From positions 1 to 8,640 of the forward strand of contig JAGWAK010000059.1 in assembly GCA_021296435.1 (NCBI GenBank): DNA of 8,640 nt, read 5' to 3'. Under the pieces are notes generated by a model that saw nothing but the letters and a program-made list of their open reading frames with translations, did no database searches and was not told the origin of the DNA. Of this stretch, positions 6,374 through 8,640 are shown in pieces; position 1 is the first letter of the stretch, and each line of letters opens with the position of its first letter. This stretch comes from Acidimicrobiia bacterium (GTDB taxonomy: Bacteria > Actinomycetota > Acidimicrobiia > Acidimicrobiales > CATQHL01). The position numbers and the translations under genes are program-made.

Positions 6374-7474
6374 TCAGAGCCCCACGAGGTCCGCCAGCCG
6401 CGCCCGGTGGTGGGCGGAATCGCCGAACATCAACTGGCCGGACTTGGCGCGCTTGAAGTAGAGATGTGCCGGGTGCTCCCAGGTGAAACCGATCCCGCCG
6501 TGGATCTGGATGTTCTCCGCAGCGGTCCGGTAGTAGGCGTCGGAGCAGTGCGCCTTGGCCATGGCGGCGGCAATCGGCAGGTCGTCGTCGCCGGCCGCAG
6601 CACACCAGCCGGCGTAGTAGGCGGCCGAGCGGGCCGTCTCGCACTCCAGGAGCAGGTCGGCACAGCGATGCTTGATCGCCTGGAAGCTACCGATGGGCCG
6701 GCCGAACTGCATCCGCTCCTTCGCATAGCCGACCGCCATGTCCAGGCAGCGCTGCGTTCCCCCGACCTGCTCGGCGGCCAGGGCCACCGCGGCCAGATGC
6801 AGCACCTCTCCCAGAACTCTCGTGCCGTCGCCAGCTCTGCCGATGGCAACGGCCGGGGTGCCCGAGAACGCAAGCCGCGCCTGCTTGCGCGTCAGATCGA
6901 GCGTCGGGAGCAGGGCGCGCTCCAGACCCTCGGCGTCACCGGCGCAGCGGAACAGGCTCAGCCCTTTCGGACTGCGGGCAGCCACCAGCACGGCGTCAGC
7001 GACGTGCCCGTCGAGCACGTAGCTCTTCTCACCCCGGAGCCGCCAGCCCGCTCCGTCGGCGATCGCCACGGTGCCGTGCGCCTCGTTCTCCTCCTCGAAG
7101 GCCAGCGTGGCGATGCAGTCACCCGATGCGATGGCGGGCAGCAGTTCCTCGCACGCCGCCTCGTCGCCGCTGCGGTCAAGGGCGCCCGCCGCCAGCACCA
7201 CCGAGGAGAAGTAGGGGGCGCAGAGCAGCGCCCGGCCCATCTCCTCCAGCACCAGCACCAGCTCGCGGAACGTGAAACCGCCGCCGCCGTGGCGCTCGTC
7301 GATGGCGATGCCCTGCAGCCCCAGTTGCTCGGCCATCTGGCGCCAGACCGCCTCGTCGTAGCCCTCGTCGGTGCGCATGAGTTCCCGCACGGCCGACTCG
7401 GGAGACTTCTCCTCCAGGAACTGCCGGACGAACCGCCGCAGTTCCTCCTGATCCTCGCTGAACCCCAACCGCAC
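6374..7474 (-). CDS. Acyl-CoA dehydrogenase, FadE type
   Basis: This is an FAD-dependent flavoenzyme that introduces an alpha-beta double bond into an acyl-CoA and passes electrons to electron-transfer flavoprotein. It is 366 residues from the chosen start, the normal size. The N-terminal helical domain (FSEDQEELRRFVRQFLEE onward, residues 5-22) holds GLQGIAIDERHGGGGFT (52-68). The middle beta domain follows. The C-terminal helical domain has YAKERMQFGRPIGSFQAIKH (250-269) and NIQIHGGIGFTWEHPAHLYF (321-340). The usual MCAD-type C-terminal catalytic Glu loop (YEGT) is absent. Glu235 in AAEQVGG is a candidate base, and the type resembles actinobacterial FadEs that work as heteromers. I chose GTG 7474 because GGGGAGG (7487-7481) is spaced 6 bases before it; an in-frame GTG at 7492 would add 6 residues and put that SD inside the gene. 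The substrate (fatty, branched or steroid side-chain acyl-CoA) is not readable. Confidence 0.93.
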   Translation of the reverse strand: MRLGFSEDQEELRRFVRQFLEEKSPESAVRELMRTDEGYDEAVWRQMAEQLGLQGIAIDERHGGGGFTFRELVLVLEEMGRALLCAPYFSSVVLAAGALDRSGDEAACEELLPAIASGDCIATLAFEEENEAHGTVAIADGAGWRLRGEKSYVLDGHVADAVLVAARSPKGLSLFRCAGDAEGLERALLPTLDLTRKQARLAFSGTPAVAIGRAGDGTRVLGEVLHLAAVALAAEQVGGTQRCLDMAVGYAKERMQFGRPIGSFQAIKHRCADLLLECETARSAAYYAGWCAAAGDDDLPIAAAMAKAHCSDAYYRTAAENIQIHGGIGFTWEHPAHLYFKRAKSGQLMFGDSAHHRARLADLVGL

Positions 7475-7480
7475 GGCCGG

Positions 7481-7487
7481 CCTCCCC
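7481..7487 (-). promoter_or_regulatory. Shine-Dalgarno deciding the acyl-CoA dehydrogenase start
   Basis: On the - strand GGGGAGG lies exactly 6 bases before the GTG at 7474. This is the best ribosome binding site on the - strand of this window, and it argues for GTG 7474 over the in-frame GTG (7492) and ATG (7489) farther upstream. Confidence 0.65.
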
Positions 7488-7506
7488 ATCACGACATCTC
7501 GTGCAG

Positions 7507-7512
7507 AACATA
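7507..7512 (-). promoter_or_regulatory. Possible -10 box for the acyl-CoA dehydrogenase gene
   Basis: TATGTT on the - strand fits TANNNT and would start transcription near 7500, giving a leader of about 26 bases that includes the strong SD. No recognisable -35 element accompanies it, so the gene may equally be read from the RDD gene upstream. Confidence 0.25.
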
Positions 7513-7529
7513 GCCGCGCCTGTCTGCAG

Positions 7530-7543
7530 CGCCCCTTCGGGCG
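7530..7543 (-). terminator. Short hairpin after the RDD gene
   Basis: CGCCC (7530-7534) and GGGCG (7539-7543) form a 5-bp GC stem around a 4-base loop, 19 bases past the RDD stop and ahead of the acyl-CoA dehydrogenase gene. It lacks a U-tract. It could be a weak terminator, or nothing. Confidence 0.25.
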
Positions 7544-7562
7544 GCGTCCGGTGGGACGACTC

Positions 7563-8129
7563 TCAGGTCTTGACGACGACCGTTCCGGCGACCTTGTCGT
7601 GCCATCCCCGCCTTGAGGCGTCCCGGGTCAATGAGGAGAAGCAGAGGGCCGCGAGAACATACCCGGCGCCGGGGATCGCCAGCAGCACTCCCGGGAGAGC
7701 CCACCGCGCGAATGACGCTCCCAAGGTGGGCAGTCCGCCGTTGTCGGCTCGAACCACCCTGATTCCCGTCGCCTTCTTGCCGACGGTCTGGCCCCGGATC
7801 GCGATGAGCAGCGGGTCGTAGAGAAGGCTCGCCAGAACGATCAGCAGAGCGGACAGGAAGACACCCTCCACGAGCCCGATCCCGACGCCCAACCCCTCGG
7901 CGACGAGCGTCACCAGGACCAGGATCACCCCGCCGACGATGACCGCAACGAGGATCAACAAATCGATGATCTTCGCATTCAAGCGGGCCGAGGGTTCGGC
8001 CAGTTCCAGCTGCTCGCCCGTCTCGAGCGTGACCCACCCCGACGACGACCGCCCCGGGCCGAAGGCCGCTCGGGCACCGGCCGCACCGAAGCGACGCCGA
8101 TGCTCGTCCCCATACGTCATGCCGGTCAT
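7563..8129 (-). CDS. RDD family integral membrane protein
   Basis: The 188-residue protein carries an RDD domain, a membrane module named for a conserved Arg and two Asp; its biochemical role is generally unknown, with transport suggested for some members. A polar N-terminal region (1-46) is followed by ARLNAKIIDLLI (48-59) with the Arg and first Asp at the start of TM1 (about 54-77). TM2 spans about 87-110 and includes the YDPLL Asp (105). The hallmark loop GQTVGKKATGIRVVRADNG (113-131) comes next, then TM3 (about 144-166) and the C-terminal signature RRGWHDKVAGTVVV (173-186). The start is ATG 8129, with a G-rich stretch (GGGGG) just upstream; an in-frame ATG at 8120 is an alternative. It is the first gene of the leftward block. 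Confidence 0.92.
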   Translation of the reverse strand: MTGMTYGDEHRRRFGAAGARAAFGPGRSSSGWVTLETGEQLELAEPSARLNAKIIDLLILVAVIVGGVILVLVTLVAEGLGVGIGLVEGVFLSALLIVLASLLYDPLLIAIRGQTVGKKATGIRVVRADNGGLPTLGASFARWALPGVLLAIPGAGYVLAALCFSSLTRDASRRGWHDKVAGTVVVKT

Positions 8130-8156
8130 GCCCCCGTCGAGAATCCGCGTTCGCCG

Positions 8157-8162
8157 ACTCTA
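8157..8162 (-). promoter_or_regulatory. Possible -10 box for the RDD gene
   Basis: TAGAGT on the - strand fits TANNNT and would start transcription near 8150, giving a leader of about 20 bases before ATG 8129. No -35 match is apparent. The 166-bp divergent gap (8130-8295) must hold promoters for both this gene and the rightward hydrolase. Confidence 0.25.
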
Positions 8163-8235
8163 GCTGGGGGGCACGCCCCGGCCGGTGGGCGCCATGATCC
8201 CGCATCGCCTCGCCGTGCGGTCAGTGGCGGGAGCG

Positions 8236-8246
8236 GTTATACAACG
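8236..8246 (+). promoter_or_regulatory. AT-rich promoter-like element upstream of the MBL-fold gene
   Basis: GTTATACAACG is the only clearly AT-enriched patch in the 166-bp divergent gap and contains a TATAC core resembling a -10 region about 50 bases before the ATG at 8296. No -35 element was identified, and the exact hexamer is uncertain. Confidence 0.25.
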
Positions 8247-8295
8247 TCGGTAGCGACGACAAGGCGGGCGAAGCCGTCACCAGGGAGGCAGGGAC

Positions 8296-8640
8296 ATGAG
8301 CGAGGTAGCCGCACACGCCGACAGGGCCGGCATCGACCACTACTGCTGGCCGCAGCACGGGATCGAGCGGCAAGCCGCCGATGCCCGGCCCACGTTGCAC
8401 TACCGGGACACCCAGATGGAGATCCACAAGGTGGTCGTGGGCCCGTTCGACAACAACGTCTTCATCGTGCGCTGCCGGCAGAGCGGCGACGCCGTGCTCA
8501 TCGACGCCGCCAACGAGCACGAGCTGCTGGTGGATCTGTGCGGGCAACTCGTGGTCCACACCGTGCTGGAAACCCACGGTCACCACGACCACATCGGTTC
8601 GGTGCCCGAGATGCGCGACGCCGGCTACAACGTGCACATC
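8296..8640 (+). CDS. Metallo-beta-lactamase-fold hydrolase, glyoxalase II-like (3' end outside window)
   Basis: The first 115 residues are present; the frame stays open to the window edge. After a 40-residue lead, EIHKVVVGPFDNNVFIVRC (42-60) is the first beta-strand pair with the DNN-V-IV pattern seen in glyoxalase II-like proteins. DAVLIDAANE (65-74) is the following strand with its conserved Asp. THGHHDHIG (93-101) is the HxHxDH metal-binding motif, expected to hold a dinuclear Zn or Fe site. These features identify an MBL-fold hydrolase acting on a thioester, ester or related bond; the substrate cannot be told from this half. ATG 8296 is preceded by GGGAGG (8283-8288) with 7-base spacing. 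It is divergent from the RDD gene. Confidence 0.92.
   Translation, partial: MSEVAAHADRAGIDHYCWPQHGIERQAADARPTLHYRDTQMEIHKVVVGPFDNNVFIVRCRQSGDAVLIDAANEHELLVDLCGQLVVHTVLETHGHHDHIGSVPEMRDAGYNVHI

Noticed and set aside
6269..7513. Long + strand open frame (414 codons) opposite the acyl-CoA dehydrogenase
   Set aside because: It is an antisense shadow of a clearly identified gene. Its translation is rich in Arg, Gly, His and Gln with no recognisable domain, as expected from the reverse complement of GC-biased codons.
7489..8205. Second long - strand frame overlapping the RDD gene
   Set aside because: It is Arg/Gly/Asp-rich, unlike any protein family, and the overlapping frame encodes a textbook RDD protein.
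8221..8637. - strand open frame opposite the MBL-fold gene
   Set aside because: The + strand frame has an SD, an ATG and the HxHxDH motif. The antisense frame is His/Val-rich noise.

Overview
This 8.6 kb window is gene-dense, high-GC chromosomal DNA. It looks like an actinobacterium, possibly an Acidimicrobiia-type lineage. The reasons are G/C-rich third codon positions, GTG starts, -10-like TANNNT boxes placed as if for leaderless transcription, a single-chain (homodimeric-type) pyruvate dehydrogenase E1, an actinobacterial-style HhH-GPD protein, a FadE-type acyl-CoA dehydrogenase and an RDD protein. The lineage is an inference; no marker gene is present. I see no mobile element, CRISPR array, tRNA, rRNA or phage gene.

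Layout. On the + strand the window opens inside aceE (pyruvate dehydrogenase E1), which ends at 1954. Facing it on the - strand is a DHA2-family 14-TM drug exporter (2019-3548). Divergent from the exporter, on the + strand, are an HhH-GPD-fold protein (3603-4184) and a DUF4190-type membrane protein (4227-4736), 42 bp apart and possibly co-transcribed. A compact hairpin at 4739-4754 separates this pair from a leftward block of five - strand genes. Read in their own direction these are an RDD membrane protein (8129-7563), an acyl-CoA dehydrogenase (7474-6374), a small membrane-anchored protein (6309-5863), a 73-residue protein (5793-5572) and an alpha/beta hydrolase-fold protein (5571-4780). The last two abut stop-to-start. 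A metallo-beta-lactamase-fold hydrolase begins at 8296 on the + strand and runs off the window.

How the genes relate. aceE is central carbon metabolism (pyruvate to acetyl-CoA) and the acyl-CoA dehydrogenase is acyl-CoA/lipid catabolism. The others are housekeeping or accessory membrane, repair-like and hydrolase proteins with no obvious shared pathway. I find no convincing new multi-gene system. The points most worth a second look are local. The aceE reading frame stops at a TAA just before what looks like its normal C-terminal tail. The alpha/beta hydrolase has Gly in place of the nucleophile Ser. The HhH-GPD protein lacks the usual catalytic Lys and Asp at their expected places. The small ORF before the hydrolase appears to have its own leaderless promoter behind a hairpin.
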